Part shown: in pieces, positions 25,316-34,071 of the stretch
Layout of the letters: every line of letters begins with the position of its first letter
How positions within the stretch are numbered: the first letter of the stretch is position 1
Assembly: GCF_012641265.1 (NCBI RefSeq)
Contig: NZ_JABAHZ010000006.1
Location: 248,001-312,000, forward strand
Length of the DNA: 64,000 nt
Origin: Chitinophaga eiseniae
GTDB taxonomy: Bacteria > Bacteroidota > Bacteroidia > Chitinophagales > Chitinophagaceae
Direction: 5' to 3'
Program-made: the position numbers and the translations under genes
The notes under the pieces: generated by a model
Database searches by the model: none
What the model was told of the DNA's origin: nothing
What the model saw: the letters and a program-made list of their open reading frames with translations, nothing else

Positions 25316-25942
25316 ATGGACAAACAGCTTATTCGCAACGCCTATAAAGTGTACTGGCTTGAAAATGGCAAAGCGCCGGTATCGGTATATGCACTCTGCA
25401 AAATTGTAGATATCACGGAAGCTGCGTTTTACGAACAATACAGCTCTCTTGAGTCGGTGGAACAGGATATCTGGTTAGCTATTTTCCAGCAAACACTGGA
25501 ACAATTGCAGGCAGATGCTACCTATCTCCAGTACAACGCACAGGAAAAACTCCTGGCCTTTTATTTTCTCTGGGTACAAAAACTGAAGGAAGACCGCAGC
25601 TACCTGTTACTGCAACGGAAACATTTCCGCCTGCCAGACCTGTACCGCAACAAGCTCGATACCTTCCACGATGCCTTTAATGCGTATGTACGCGACCTGG
25701 TAAAAGAAGGCTATCAATCCAACGAAATCAAAGAAAGAAAATATATCTCCGATCAATATGTACATGGCTTCTGGCTACAGGCCCTGTTTGTATTGAAATA
25801 CTGGCTGGATGATACCAGTCACCAATTTGAAATGACCGATGCTGCGATTGAAAAAGCAGTGAATCTCAGTTTCCAGCTGATTAAATCCAATACCCTGGAT
25901 AGCTTGCTGGACTTTGGGAAATTTATTTTTACGAGGAAATAA
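25316..25942 (+). CDS. TetR/AcrR-family transcriptional regulator
   Basis: 208 residues. The N-terminal ~50 residues form a helix-turn-helix (IRNAYKVYWLENGKAPVSVYALCKIVDITEAAFYEQYSSLESVE), with EAAFYEQY in place of the usual YYHF recognition-helix end. The rest is all-helical and fits the TetR C-terminal ligand domain seen in Bacteroidota proteins that precede ABC1 kinases. The ABC1 gene starts 5 bases after its stop, so the two are co-transcribed. It probably controls its own operon; the ligand is unknown. Confidence 0.8.
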   Translation: MDKQLIRNAYKVYWLENGKAPVSVYALCKIVDITEAAFYEQYSSLESVEQDIWLAIFQQTLEQLQADATYLQYNAQEKLLAFYFLWVQKLKEDRSYLLLQRKHFRLPDLYRNKLDTFHDAFNAYVRDLVKEGYQSNEIKERKYISDQYVHGFWLQALFVLKYWLDDTSHQFEMTDAAIEKAVNLSFQLIKSNTLDSLLDFGKFIFTRK

Positions 25943-25947
25943 ACACC

Positions 25948-27267
25948 ATGAAAGAGCAATCCAACATTCCTACCTCCAAGGTGGAAAGGGCAGGCAGATT
26001 TGTTACGACCGGACTTAAAGTTGGTTCCAATTATATCAAACACTACACGCGCAAACTGATGGACCCTTCCACCACGAAGGAAACGCTCCACCAGGACAAT
26101 GCCGCTGATATCTACGATACACTTAGCAACCTGAAAGGCAGCGCCCTCAAGGTGGCACAGATGCTGAGCATGGACAAAGGAATGCTCCCCAAAGCCTATA
26201 CAGAAAAGTTTGCGATGTCGCAGTACAGCGCGCCCCCGCTGAGCGGCCCGCTCGTAGTGAATACCTTTGTAAAAACACTGGGCAAATCACCCACCCAGTT
26301 ATACGATACCTTCGAAATGCAGGCCTCCAACGCCGCTTCCATCGGACAGGTGCATAAAGCCACCAAAGCCGGTAAAACACTGGCCGTAAAAATCCAGTAT
26401 CCCGGCGTAGCCAACAGCGTGAAATCCGACCTCCGTATCGTAAAACCGTTCGCGATACGCATTGTAGGCATGAACGAAGTGGACATGGATAAATACTTCG
26501 ATGAAATAGAAAGTAAACTACTGGAAGAAACCGACTACAAACTGGAGCTTCGACGCTCCATGGATTTGTCGGCCGCCTGCGCACATATCCCCAACCTCCG
26601 CTTTCCAGGCTACTACCCCGACATGTCGTCTGAACGGATTATTACGATGGACTGGCTGGAAGGCAAACACCTGAAAGAATTTTTGCTGACAAACCCTTCC
26701 CAGGAAGTACGAGATAAGATAGGCCAGGCCCTGTGGGATTTTTACCAGTTCCAGGTACATAGCCTGAAGCAGGTACATGCCGATCCGCACCCAGGCAACT
26801 TCCTCATGCGCCCCGATGGCACCGTAGGCATATTCGACTTTGGTTGTGTAAAAGAAGTACCGCTCGACTTTTATGAAAATTATTTCCTGCTGGTAGATAA
26901 AGAAGTGTTGAAAGATGAAAAACGCCGGCACGAAATATATACTAACCTGGAAATGATCCACCCTACAGATACACCCAAAGAAGTGGAATTTTTCTCTGGG
27001 TTATTCCAGCATATGATCGATCTGCTGACGCTCCCCTTCACCGTAGAGAACTTCGATTTCGGTAATGAAGCCTACTTCAACGAGATCTACGCCTACATGG
27101 ATGAACTGTACAACATGAAGGAAATCCGCGACTCCAAAGTGGCGCGGGGTTCCCGGCATAGTTTGTATATCAATCGTACTTACTTTGGATTATATTCCAT
27201 TCTCAGTGAACTGAAAGCAAATATCATTACCGGGAATAGCCGGATCAAAGAATTAGCGAAAAGCTGA
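25948..27267 (+). CDS. ABC1/AarF/UbiB-family atypical protein kinase
   Basis: 439 residues. Family landmarks: the N-terminal KxGQ region as GSALKVAQMLSMDKGMLP (Gly replaced by Ala, KVAQ), the Ala-rich nucleotide loop ASNAASIGQVHKATKAG, the VAIK-equivalent LAVKIQYPGV, the TDYKLELR helix, and the catalytic HADPHPGNFLMRPDGTVGIFDFGCVKEV (HxDxHPGN plus DFG). Relatives (UbiB, ADCK3) support quinone biosynthesis and have ATPase rather than ordinary kinase activity. No terminal membrane helix is obvious. The stop codon lies inside the left arm of a 38-bp inverted repeat. It is operonic with the TetR gene. Confidence 0.9.
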   Translation: MKEQSNIPTSKVERAGRFVTTGLKVGSNYIKHYTRKLMDPSTTKETLHQDNAADIYDTLSNLKGSALKVAQMLSMDKGMLPKAYTEKFAMSQYSAPPLSGPLVVNTFVKTLGKSPTQLYDTFEMQASNAASIGQVHKATKAGKTLAVKIQYPGVANSVKSDLRIVKPFAIRIVGMNEVDMDKYFDEIESKLLEETDYKLELRRSMDLSAACAHIPNLRFPGYYPDMSSERIITMDWLEGKHLKEFLLTNPSQEVRDKIGQALWDFYQFQVHSLKQVHADPHPGNFLMRPDGTVGIFDFGCVKEVPLDFYENYFLLVDKEVLKDEKRRHEIYTNLEMIHPTDTPKEVEFFSGLFQHMIDLLTLPFTVENFDFGNEAYFNEIYAYMDELYNMKEIRDSKVARGSRHSLYINRTYFGLYSILSELKANIITGNSRIKELAKS

Positions 27268-27369
27268 AAGCATAAAGCACAAAGCTATTGAGGAGAAGAA
27301 CTTAGCGAGTATTGAAAATTCGCTTCAAGCATTCTCCTCAATAGCTTTGTGCTTTATGCTTTCAGCTTT
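27260..27369. repeat. Long hairpin: 38-bp perfect inverted repeat made of AAAGCnn heptads
   Basis: Arms 27260-27297 and 27332-27369 are exactly complementary, with a 34-base spacer holding a further AGCGA/TCGCT inner stem. Within the left arm the units AAAGCTG, AAAGCAT, AAAGCAC and AAAGCTA repeat every seven bases. The ABC1 kinase stop codon (27265-27267) lies in the left arm. No T tract follows, so it is not a standard terminator; it may be a dispersed intergenic element or an mRNA-end stabiliser. Confidence 0.85.
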
Positions 27370-27456
27370 ACGCTCCAAAACACGTTGGTCGAAGAAATAT
27401 CCGGGTTGGTCGCAACTCGCACACATGATAAATATATAAATTCCTAATTTGCCACC

Positions 27457-28499
27457 ATGAAACGGGAATGGTATCAACAAAAATGGGTTATTATAGCACT
27501 CCATATTTTAGGATGGCTCGCATTCATTTCACTGCCTTACCTGCTACATCCCTCGTCAGATACGCATGCGCAGGAACGCATGAATGAAAAACACAAGTGG
27601 GAGCTGTATATGTACTTTACAGACCTGGTGATGATTACCTTCTTCTACCTGAATGCCTGGGTATTTATTCCCCGGTTGCTCAACAAAAAAAAGGTGGTAA
27701 AATACACACTGTCGGTGCTGGCAGTATTTATTTTTATGATGATGGCACGCTATGAGTTTGAAGTCCTTTTCCTGAACCCTCATGTGATAGATATCAGACC
27801 CGCTATCCTTTTTACGTTGCTCGTATTTTTCTTCATCTGGTCTACCAGCACAGCTTTCCAGATGATTGTGGATAAGGTGCGACAGGAAAGAAAAACCAGC
27901 GCCCGCGAAAACGAAAACCTGAAAACGGAATTATCGCTGTTGCGTTCCCAGGTGAGTCCTCATTTTATGTTTAATGTGCTCAACAACATGGTGTCGCTGG
28001 CCCGTAAAAAATCGGATGTGCTGGAGCCCTCGCTGATCAAGCTGTCGTCGTTAATGCGGTATATGCTGTATGAAGCCGACGAAGACAAAGTGCCGCTGCA
28101 AAAGGAAGCAGAGTACCTGCAAAGTTATATTGACCTGCAGCAACAGCGTTTCGGAAAAAATGTAATCATTCATGTGTCCCTGGAAGCTAGTAAAAACACT
28201 TATGAGATAGCCCCCATGCTGCTCATTCCTTTTGTGGAAAACGCATTTAAACATGGCACCGGATTAATATCCGATGCTCAGATAGATATCCAGTTGTATA
28301 CCCGCCCGGGGATGCTCTTTTTTTCTGTGCGTAACAAATACAATCCCATTTCTTCGGAGGTGAAGGATAAAACCAGTGGGATAGGGCTTGTGAACGTAAA
28401 AAGACGCTTAAATTTGCTGTACGGTGAGGAGTACGTGCTGCATATCGACAAAAAAGATGATTGGTTTATAGTATCCTTGCAATTAAATCTTCATGGATG
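27457..28499 (+). CDS. LytS-type sensor histidine kinase
   Basis: 347 residues. Four membrane segments (about 11-31, 51-70, 83-97 and 116-135) are followed by a cytoplasmic coiled-coil linker and the His_kinase domain with phospho-acceptor His169 in SQVSPHFMFNVLNNM. The HATPase domain has LLIPFVENAFKHG and GIGLVNVKRRL. No large extracellular sensor domain, as usual in the Bacteroidota LytS/YehU group. Its TGA stop (last base at 28500) overlaps the start of the LytTR regulator gene in an ATGA arrangement, so the two are translationally coupled. Confidence 0.92.
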
Positions 28500-29207
28500 A
28501 TGAAATGTATTGCCATAGATGATGAGCCATTGGCGCTGGACCTGCTGGAAGACAACATCAGCATGGTGCCTTACCTGCAGCTCGCGGGCAAATGCCAGAA
28601 TGCCTTTGAAGCGATGGAAATACTGCGTCATCAGCCGGTAGACCTGATATTTCTTGATATACAAATGCCCGGGCTTACCGGCCTGCAATTCCTGGAATCG
28701 CTGCCCAATAAACCGATGGTGATCCTGATTACCGCTTACGAAAAGTACGCCCTGGAGGGTTTTAACCTGGCAGTAACCGACTATCTTGTAAAACCGGTAT
28801 CGCTGGAACGCTTTATCAGGGCCTGCAATAAAGCACAGGAGCTCTTCCTGTTGAAATCGGGTAGTAAGGCCAACCGGGAACAGGCAGACTTCTTTTTTGT
28901 GAATGTGGATTACAGCTTGCTGAAAGTGGTATTTGCAGACATTACCTGGATTGAAGGACTGAAAGACTATGTAAAAATACATCTCCATGGCAACCCTAAA
29001 CCAGTGATAACCCGTATGAGTATCAAGGGATTGGAAGAACAGCTACCTCCGGGAAAGTTTATCCGTATTCACAAGTCGCATATTGTATCTGTAGGGGCTA
29101 TTACCGCCATCCGGAAGAACAGTGTTTTCCTGGATGAAATAGAATTACCTGTAGGAGACACCTACCGGGATTCCGTATACGCGTTAGCCGGAAAATCAGG
29201 TCAGTAA
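28497..29207 (+). CDS. LytTR-family response regulator
   Basis: About 236 residues. Receiver domain (~1-120) with DDEPLA acidic pocket, phospho-acceptor Asp54 in LIFLDIQMPGLTG and Lys in DYLVKP. LytTR DNA-binding domain (~135-235) with ITWIEGLKDYVKIHLHG and FIRIHKSHIVSVGAI. The frame is open to 28461, but ATG 28497 (or 28500) overlapping the kinase stop matches the family N-terminus MKCIAIDDEP. It probably acts on the adjacent receptor gene or another target (inference from position only). Confidence 0.92.
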   Translation: MMKCIAIDDEPLALDLLEDNISMVPYLQLAGKCQNAFEAMEILRHQPVDLIFLDIQMPGLTGLQFLESLPNKPMVILITAYEKYALEGFNLAVTDYLVKPVSLERFIRACNKAQELFLLKSGSKANREQADFFFVNVDYSLLKVVFADITWIEGLKDYVKIHLHGNPKPVITRMSIKGLEEQLPPGKFIRIHKSHIVSVGAITAIRKNSVFLDEIELPVGDTYRDSVYALAGKSGQ

Positions 29208-29315
29208 AGTATTCCAGGCTTCTCTTCTTTGTTAAAATACTTCCTGGCGCCCGCATTTCGTAGACATATTTTTCCCGCTCATCTCATTTATTTTATTTAA
29301 TCCACCAACGCGGTA

Positions 29316-29323
29316 TACTTTTG
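29316..29323 (+). promoter_or_regulatory. -7 promoter element of the outer-membrane receptor gene
   Basis: TACTTTTG fits TAnnTTTG, 21 bases before the ATG at 29345. The upstream tract is T/A-rich without a clear TTTG. Confidence 0.45.
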
Positions 29324-29344
29324 CATCTCTGAATTTTAAATAAA

Positions 29345-31900
29345 ATGCACAAGATCTACTCGTTAATCGCCCTGTTTTTGCTTACCGTCTCTGCCTGGGC
29401 ACAGGCCCCCGCTGGCGCTGGCGCCAGAATGCCCATGGGAATGAACGGACATCTTTACGGAAAAATTATTGACCCAGATGGAAAACCCGTTGCTTATGCT
29501 TCTGTAATTATCCTGCAAAATCGCATGGATACTGTCAGCAAAAAAATGAAGGAAAAACTGCTGAAAGGCGTACTCACCAAAGGCAATGGTGAATTCAGCC
29601 TGGATGAGTTGCCTGGCAGGGGCCCACTCAAACTGCGGATTACGGCTACCGGCTATAAAACGGTAGAACAACCTGTTACCTTTCCGCCATTCGACAAAGA
29701 CCTGGGTAATATTAAGCTGGCTGTCAGCACCACTCAATTACAGGGTGTAACTGTTGCCGGTACCAAACCCATTATGCAGATGGATATCGATAAAAAGGTA
29801 TTCAACGTGGAAAAAAATATCGTGAGCGCCGGCGGTACGGCTCTCGATGTAATGAAAAACGTACCGTCTGTTAACGTAGACATCGACGGAAATGTAACCC
29901 TGCGCAATGCAGCGCCACAGCTCTACATCGATGGACGTCCTACTACGCTTACACTGGAACAGATCCCTGCCGATGCGATCGAAAACGTGGAAGTAATTAC
30001 CAATCCTTCCGCTAAATACGACGCTTCTGGCGGTAGCGCAGGTATCCTGAATATCGTGCTGAAAAAGAACCGTAAAACCGGTTACAACGGGAATATCCGC
30101 GCGGGTGTAGACAAACGCGGCGCGCTCAATGGTGGTGGCGACTTCAACCTTCGCCAGGACAAGGTAAACATCAGTGCCAGCGTAATGGGCAACCAAATGA
30201 AGGGACGTACCAATGGTACCACCGATCGTGATAATTTCGGAGACATACCGCACACCCTCATCAACCAGGAAAATGCCAACAAAACCAATGGCGGCTTCAT
30301 TTTTGGTAAACTGGGGCTCGACTGGTTCGTTACCAACCGCACCACCCTGTCTATCGCAGGTATTAAAGTGCATGGAGCAATGAACCCTACCGAAAGAATT
30401 GATATCAACAGCGACACGCTGTTGAATCCTGTTACCCACGGCTTCAGCCAACGGAATTCCAGCTCGCATAATAAATTCAATGCCAATGGATTAGTGCTGG
30501 GCATGAAGCACCTGTTCCCTAAAGAAGGAGAAGAACTAACAGCCGATTTCAACTACTTCGGCGGTAAAAGCAACAACAACTCCGACTATAGAACAGACCG
30601 GTACGCTGTTGATAAAAACAATATTACCGGCAGCGATATCCAGCAGATCCTCGGTGGTGGCTCTGTGAGCTTCATGACCATCCAAACGGACTATGTGAAG
30701 CCTTTCCGCGGCAAGCTAAAACTGGAAACAGGTTTGAGAACTTCTATCCGCACTACGAAAAGTAACTTCAATAACTATATGATGGATCCCGAAACAGGTA
30801 AGTACATCCTGATTCCGGCGGCCTCTAATAATTATAAGAATAACGACAACGTATATGCGGCCTATGCCAGCATCTCCAACACCATCAAGAATTTTGGCTA
30901 TAAGGTAGGAGTACGCGCAGAAAGCTCCAGCTATACCGGCGACCTGCTCAATAATGGCCAGCACTTCAGCAATAGTTACCCGGTAAGCTTGTTTCCTTCC
31001 GTGTTTTTAAGCCAGAAGCTGAAACATGACCAGGAGCTGCAGGTAAGTTATACCCGCAGAATTAACCGGCCTAATTTCTTCCAGCTGATACCGTTTACCG
31101 ACTCAACAGATAAGCTGAACATCACGAAAGGTAACCCAGGCCTGGTACCGGAGTTCACCCAGTCAATGGAAATGTCGTACCTGAAAACGTTTAAGGGTAA
31201 CAACACCTTGCTGGCATCTCTCTACTACCGTCATACCAACAACCTGATTACCCGTTACCTGACCAACGAAACCGACCCGGTAAATAACCAGAAAATTTTG
31301 GTCAATACTTATATCAACGCCAACTCCAGCTATTCTGCCGGTGCTGAAGTTACCGCTATGAATACCATTACCAAGTGGTGGAATATGTCGACCAACGTGA
31401 ATATCTACAATTCCAAAATCAATACGGATAATGTAGCACAGTCGCAGGATGCCCTCTGGAGCTGGTTTGGAAAGCTCAACAACACCTTTAAACTACCCGC
31501 TAATTTCGAGGTGCAGCTTACCGGTACTTATCAGTCCAAAACCAACCTGCCGGTAAACGACAACAAGGGTGGTCCGCAAAACGGCCCCATGTTCGGTCAG
31601 TCGCAGAATGCCTCCCAGGGGTATATTGCTTCCTTCTGGGGTGTAGATGCGGCTATCAAAAAGAGTTTCCTGAAAAACAATGCTGCCTCCGTAACACTGA
31701 GCGTGAACGATATTTTCAGAACCCGCTGGTCAGATCAGTACTCTGAAAGCGCTTACTTCACACAGTACTACAGCCGTTTGCGTGACCCGCAAATGATACG
31801 CCTCAACTTTGCTTACCGGTTTGGTAAAATAGATGCCAGCCTGTTCAAGAGAAAGAATATGGGCGCAGGCATGCAGGGAATGCAGGAAGTGATTCAATAA
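29345..31900 (+). CDS. TonB-dependent receptor / outer-membrane beta-barrel protein (OMP_b-brl_3 type)
   Basis: 851 residues. Signal peptide MHKIYSLIALFLLTVSAWA; Gly/Ala/Met-rich spacer; carboxypeptidase-D regulatory-like domain (~35-125, GKIIDPDGKPVAYASVIIL); plug-like segment (~130-240, GTALDVMKNVPSVNVDIDGNVTLRNAAPQLYIDGRPT and AIENVEVITNPSAKYDASGGSAGILNIVLKKN); then a C-terminal barrel of the PF14905 type, ending in a Met/Gly-rich tail rather than the usual terminal aromatic residue. Ligand unknown; this subgroup is common in Bacteroidota and may move peptides, siderophores or other compounds. It follows the LytS/LytTR pair by 137 bases with its own promoter-like element. Confidence 0.88.
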   Translation: MHKIYSLIALFLLTVSAWAQAPAGAGARMPMGMNGHLYGKIIDPDGKPVAYASVIILQNRMDTVSKKMKEKLLKGVLTKGNGEFSLDELPGRGPLKLRITATGYKTVEQPVTFPPFDKDLGNIKLAVSTTQLQGVTVAGTKPIMQMDIDKKVFNVEKNIVSAGGTALDVMKNVPSVNVDIDGNVTLRNAAPQLYIDGRPTTLTLEQIPADAIENVEVITNPSAKYDASGGSAGILNIVLKKNRKTGYNGNIRAGVDKRGALNGGGDFNLRQDKVNISASVMGNQMKGRTNGTTDRDNFGDIPHTLINQENANKTNGGFIFGKLGLDWFVTNRTTLSIAGIKVHGAMNPTERIDINSDTLLNPVTHGFSQRNSSSHNKFNANGLVLGMKHLFPKEGEELTADFNYFGGKSNNNSDYRTDRYAVDKNNITGSDIQQILGGGSVSFMTIQTDYVKPFRGKLKLETGLRTSIRTTKSNFNNYMMDPETGKYILIPAASNNYKNNDNVYAAYASISNTIKNFGYKVGVRAESSSYTGDLLNNGQHFSNSYPVSLFPSVFLSQKLKHDQELQVSYTRRINRPNFFQLIPFTDSTDKLNITKGNPGLVPEFTQSMEMSYLKTFKGNNTLLASLYYRHTNNLITRYLTNETDPVNNQKILVNTYINANSSYSAGAEVTAMNTITKWWNMSTNVNIYNSKINTDNVAQSQDALWSWFGKLNNTFKLPANFEVQLTGTYQSKTNLPVNDNKGGPQNGPMFGQSQNASQGYIASFWGVDAAIKKSFLKNNAASVTLSVNDIFRTRWSDQYSESAYFTQYYSRLRDPQMIRLNFAYRFGKIDASLFKRKNMGAGMQGMQEVIQ

Positions 31901-31923
31901 GAAGTTGTCTGTTATATTTAAGC

Positions 31924-31957
31924 GCCGGAATGCGAAGGGAAGCCTAAGCATTCCGGC
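31924..31957 (+). terminator. Terminator of the receptor gene, overlapping the convergent gene end
   Basis: Perfect 10-bp stem GCCGGAATGC / GCATTCCGGC with a 14-base loop, followed on the plus strand by CTTTTTCG. The right arm lies inside the last codons of the metallophosphoesterase gene, whose stop is in the loop. Confidence 0.8.
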
Positions 31958-32675
31958 CTTTTTCGTCCGGGTAAAACGACTGTACCGTATCACTCTGCCA
32001 CACTTCCTTGGTATCAATATTCATCGCAGAAATCTTGCCCATAAAGGCCGCGCCGGTATCTACGTTATGTACATTACAGGCAATCATGGGCAGTACTTCT
32101 CCATAATTAACACTGGGGGTATGACCAATATAAATTTCCTGGAACAGCAATAAACGTTTGGGGTAGAACCGTGCATCGCGCGGCATTTGCGGATCCAGTG
32201 CCAGAGCCAATTCCCAGAGGCTGCGGTCCCAATACAACATGGGAGCAAACCTTTCAAATTCAGGCCCATGCGTAGAGGTAAAGCCGGCGTGTACAAACAA
32301 GCGCTTTTGTGTATCGATGTAAAAAAGGCGCATATCGTTGAAAAAAGCAGTATGCCTTTGCAGCTGCGAAGGGGACAACTTTTCATAGCTGGCGATGGTA
32401 GCCGCGCCACCGTTCCTTATCCAGGAAGCTTCGGGCATAACACCTTTCAGCCAGGACTCACACCAGGCATCATGATTACCTTTGATAAAAATACAGCGAT
32501 AGGTTAATTCCAACTCCATCAGGTACTCCAGTACGCCGGCCGACTCCGACCAGCCATCTACATAGTCTCCTAAAAAAATCAGTGTATCAGCTTCTTTCGG
32601 CGCAATCCGTGCTATCAGTTGTTTTAAGGCTTTCAGCGCGCCGTGTATATCACCTATTACGTAGGTTGCGGACAT
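31944..32675 (-). CDS. Metallophosphoesterase, PPP-like serine/threonine phosphatase family
   Basis: 243 residues with all calcineurin-like dimetal motifs: GDIHG (8-12), GDYVDG (36-41), GNHDAW (66-71), VHAGF and GHTPSV. The architecture matches bacterial PrpA/PrpB or ApaH-like phosphatases that act on phosphoproteins or diadenosine polyphosphates; which substrate cannot be told. It is cytoplasmic (no signal). The gene starts 2 bases after the 2OG-oxygenase stop and forms a three-gene operon with it and the NUDIX-type regulator. Confidence 0.9.
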   Translation of the reverse strand: MSATYVIGDIHGALKALKQLIARIAPKEADTLIFLGDYVDGWSESAGVLEYLMELELTYRCIFIKGNHDAWCESWLKGVMPEASWIRNGGAATIASYEKLSPSQLQRHTAFFNDMRLFYIDTQKRLFVHAGFTSTHGPEFERFAPMLYWDRSLWELALALDPQMPRDARFYPKRLLLFQEIYIGHTPSVNYGEVLPMIACNVHNVDTGAAFMGKISAMNIDTKEVWQSDTVQSFYPDEKGRNA

Positions 32676-32677
32676 GT

Positions 32678-33229
32678 TTAAATTTGTTTGTACATAATAT
32701 CCGTTCTCAGCACATATTTCACACCGGCCGTCAGCAGGGAGCCTTCATGCCGTAATGGGTGATGAAAGATCAGCGCGGTGCCGGTTTCCGGGCGAATGAC
32801 TTCACCAGAGGCAAAAATGGTTTCTCCCCCGGTATATGCTTCGTTCAGATAGATCATAAAAGTATATTGGCTGGCTTCAAAACGGTTCCGCTCGAAACTC
32901 CCGTCCTTATGCATTTTAAAGCGTTGTCCGGGACTGTATTTATAAAAACGGAACAATTCATTCAGACCAACGGCTACCCGGTTATCTGTGCCCTCCGGCG
33001 CAAATTCGTGCAGGCGCTCCCAGATAAAGGTAGCATATGCTTTATCCTTATACAATACCCTCTCATTATTTCGTACACCTTTGATCAGGCGCTGCACACC
33101 ATTCCCCACGTCTACCATGGCTTCTTCATAGCCAAGGGCTTCACTTTTTTCAATCAGCGCGCTGCATTCTTCCAAAGAAAAAAATTCACGAATCGTGAAA
33201 ATGCCGGGATTGTAAGTATACTTTTCCAT
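32678..33229 (-). CDS. 2OG-Fe(II) oxygenase, prolyl-4-hydroxylase-like
   Basis: 183 residues forming a single double-stranded beta-helix domain. Fe ligands are His107 and Asp109 (FKMHKDGSFERN) and His161 (HPLRHEG), with Lys171 (GVKYVLRTDIMY) placed to bind 2-oxoglutarate. SQYTFMIYLNEAYTGGETIF is the P4Hc signature. The substrate is unknown: relatives hydroxylate proteins such as ribosomal proteins or EF-Tu, or small molecules. No signal peptide. It sits between the NUDIX regulator (5-base gap) and the metallophosphoesterase (2-base gap), so all three are probably co-expressed. Confidence 0.88.
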   Translation of the reverse strand: MEKYTYNPGIFTIREFFSLEECSALIEKSEALGYEEAMVDVGNGVQRLIKGVRNNERVLYKDKAYATFIWERLHEFAPEGTDNRVAVGLNELFRFYKYSPGQRFKMHKDGSFERNRFEASQYTFMIYLNEAYTGGETIFASGEVIRPETGTALIFHHPLRHEGSLLTAGVKYVLRTDIMYKQI

Positions 33230-33234
33230 GGTCG

Positions 33235-33924
33235 TTATGATTCTGTAGGTACATTAATCTGGAAATTGTTTTTCTTCAGGTGTTTATTAAAGCGGTAAAG
33301 CTCAGGATGCCTGTTCTTCAGTCCTTCCCGCTTCATGCCGGTATTGATAACATATTCCGCATCCAGGATCTTGCGGCGGAAATTGCGGCGGTCAAGCGTG
33401 GTATGCAGGATACATTCATATAACTCATGCAGCTCTGTGATGGTAAACAGTTCATCCAACAACTCGAAGCCCACCGGATGGTACAGTATTTTCGATTTCA
33501 GCCGCTGTAAGGCCGCCTTAAAAATGTGTTTATGGTCAAACCCCAGCACCGGCAGCTTCCTTACATTGAACCATTTTACGTCGTTGGCCATACTACCTGC
33601 CACGATTTTGAACTTGGCAGGATTAATAAGGGCGTAATACCCTACGGCAATTACCCGTCCCCGGGGATCCCTGCCCGGATCGTCGAAAGAATATAACTGC
33701 TCCAGGAATACTTCGTTCATGCCCAGCTTGGTTTGCAGGATGCGGGAACAGGTGTCCAGGAAGGTTTCCTCCATCTGTAAAAAACCTCCCGGCAGCGTCC
33801 AGCAGTCTTTAAACGGCTCCTCTTTGCGGTTGAGCAGCAATACAGACAGGGTATTGTCGTGGTAGCCAAATACAACGAGGTCTATGGCGAGAGAGGGGTT
33901 TCTATATTCGTGAAAAAGCTTCAT
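33235..33924 (-). CDS. NUDIX-fold transcriptional regulator (NrtR/AraR-like) with degenerate NUDIX box
   Basis: 229 residues: NUDIX domain (~8-145) and C-terminal winged helix (~150-229, FTITELHELYECILHTTLDRRNFRRKILDAEYVI), the layout of the NrtR/AraR group. The NUDIX box GX5EX7REUXEEXGU reads GGFLQMEETFLDTCSRILQTKLG: the RE and EE of the catalytic helix are replaced (SR.., ..QTK), so hydrolysis is unlikely and the domain probably only binds a nucleotide- or sugar-type ligand. Family members control NAD or pentose metabolism. First gene of an operon with the oxygenase and phosphatase, so probably autoregulatory (inference). Confidence 0.85.
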   Translation of the reverse strand: MKLFHEYRNPSLAIDLVVFGYHDNTLSVLLLNRKEEPFKDCWTLPGGFLQMEETFLDTCSRILQTKLGMNEVFLEQLYSFDDPGRDPRGRVIAVGYYALINPAKFKIVAGSMANDVKWFNVRKLPVLGFDHKHIFKAALQRLKSKILYHPVGFELLDELFTITELHELYECILHTTLDRRNFRRKILDAEYVINTGMKREGLKNRHPELYRFNKHLKKNNFQINVPTES

Positions 33925-33983
33925 GGGTTGTTTGCGTCAATATAACGTGAAGTAACAATTTTTTTGGGAGAAAACCTAAAAAA

Positions 33984-34000
33984 AAGGCATGATCTGCCTT
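33984..34000 (-). terminator. Terminator of the urease operon
   Basis: AAGGCA-tgatc-TGCCTT perfect 6-bp stem followed on the minus strand by TTTTTTTT. It lies about 70 bases after the nickel-permease stop. A second small hairpin, CCCCT/AGGGG at 34005-34020, precedes it. Confidence 0.75.
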
Positions 34001-34071
34001 ACTCCCCCTCAGATAAGGGGAAACAAAACGTTTCCGTTGGTTCATTTACGTATTTTTTTTAACGTGAGAAT

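Noticed and set aside
27260..27369. CRISPR array or transposon end
   Set aside because: The heptads are only four units within one inverted-repeat arm, no spacers, no transposase and no target-site duplication seen.
29738..30469. 243-codon minus-strand frame opposite the beta-barrel receptor
   Set aside because: Shadow of the receptor gene; no start context or motifs.
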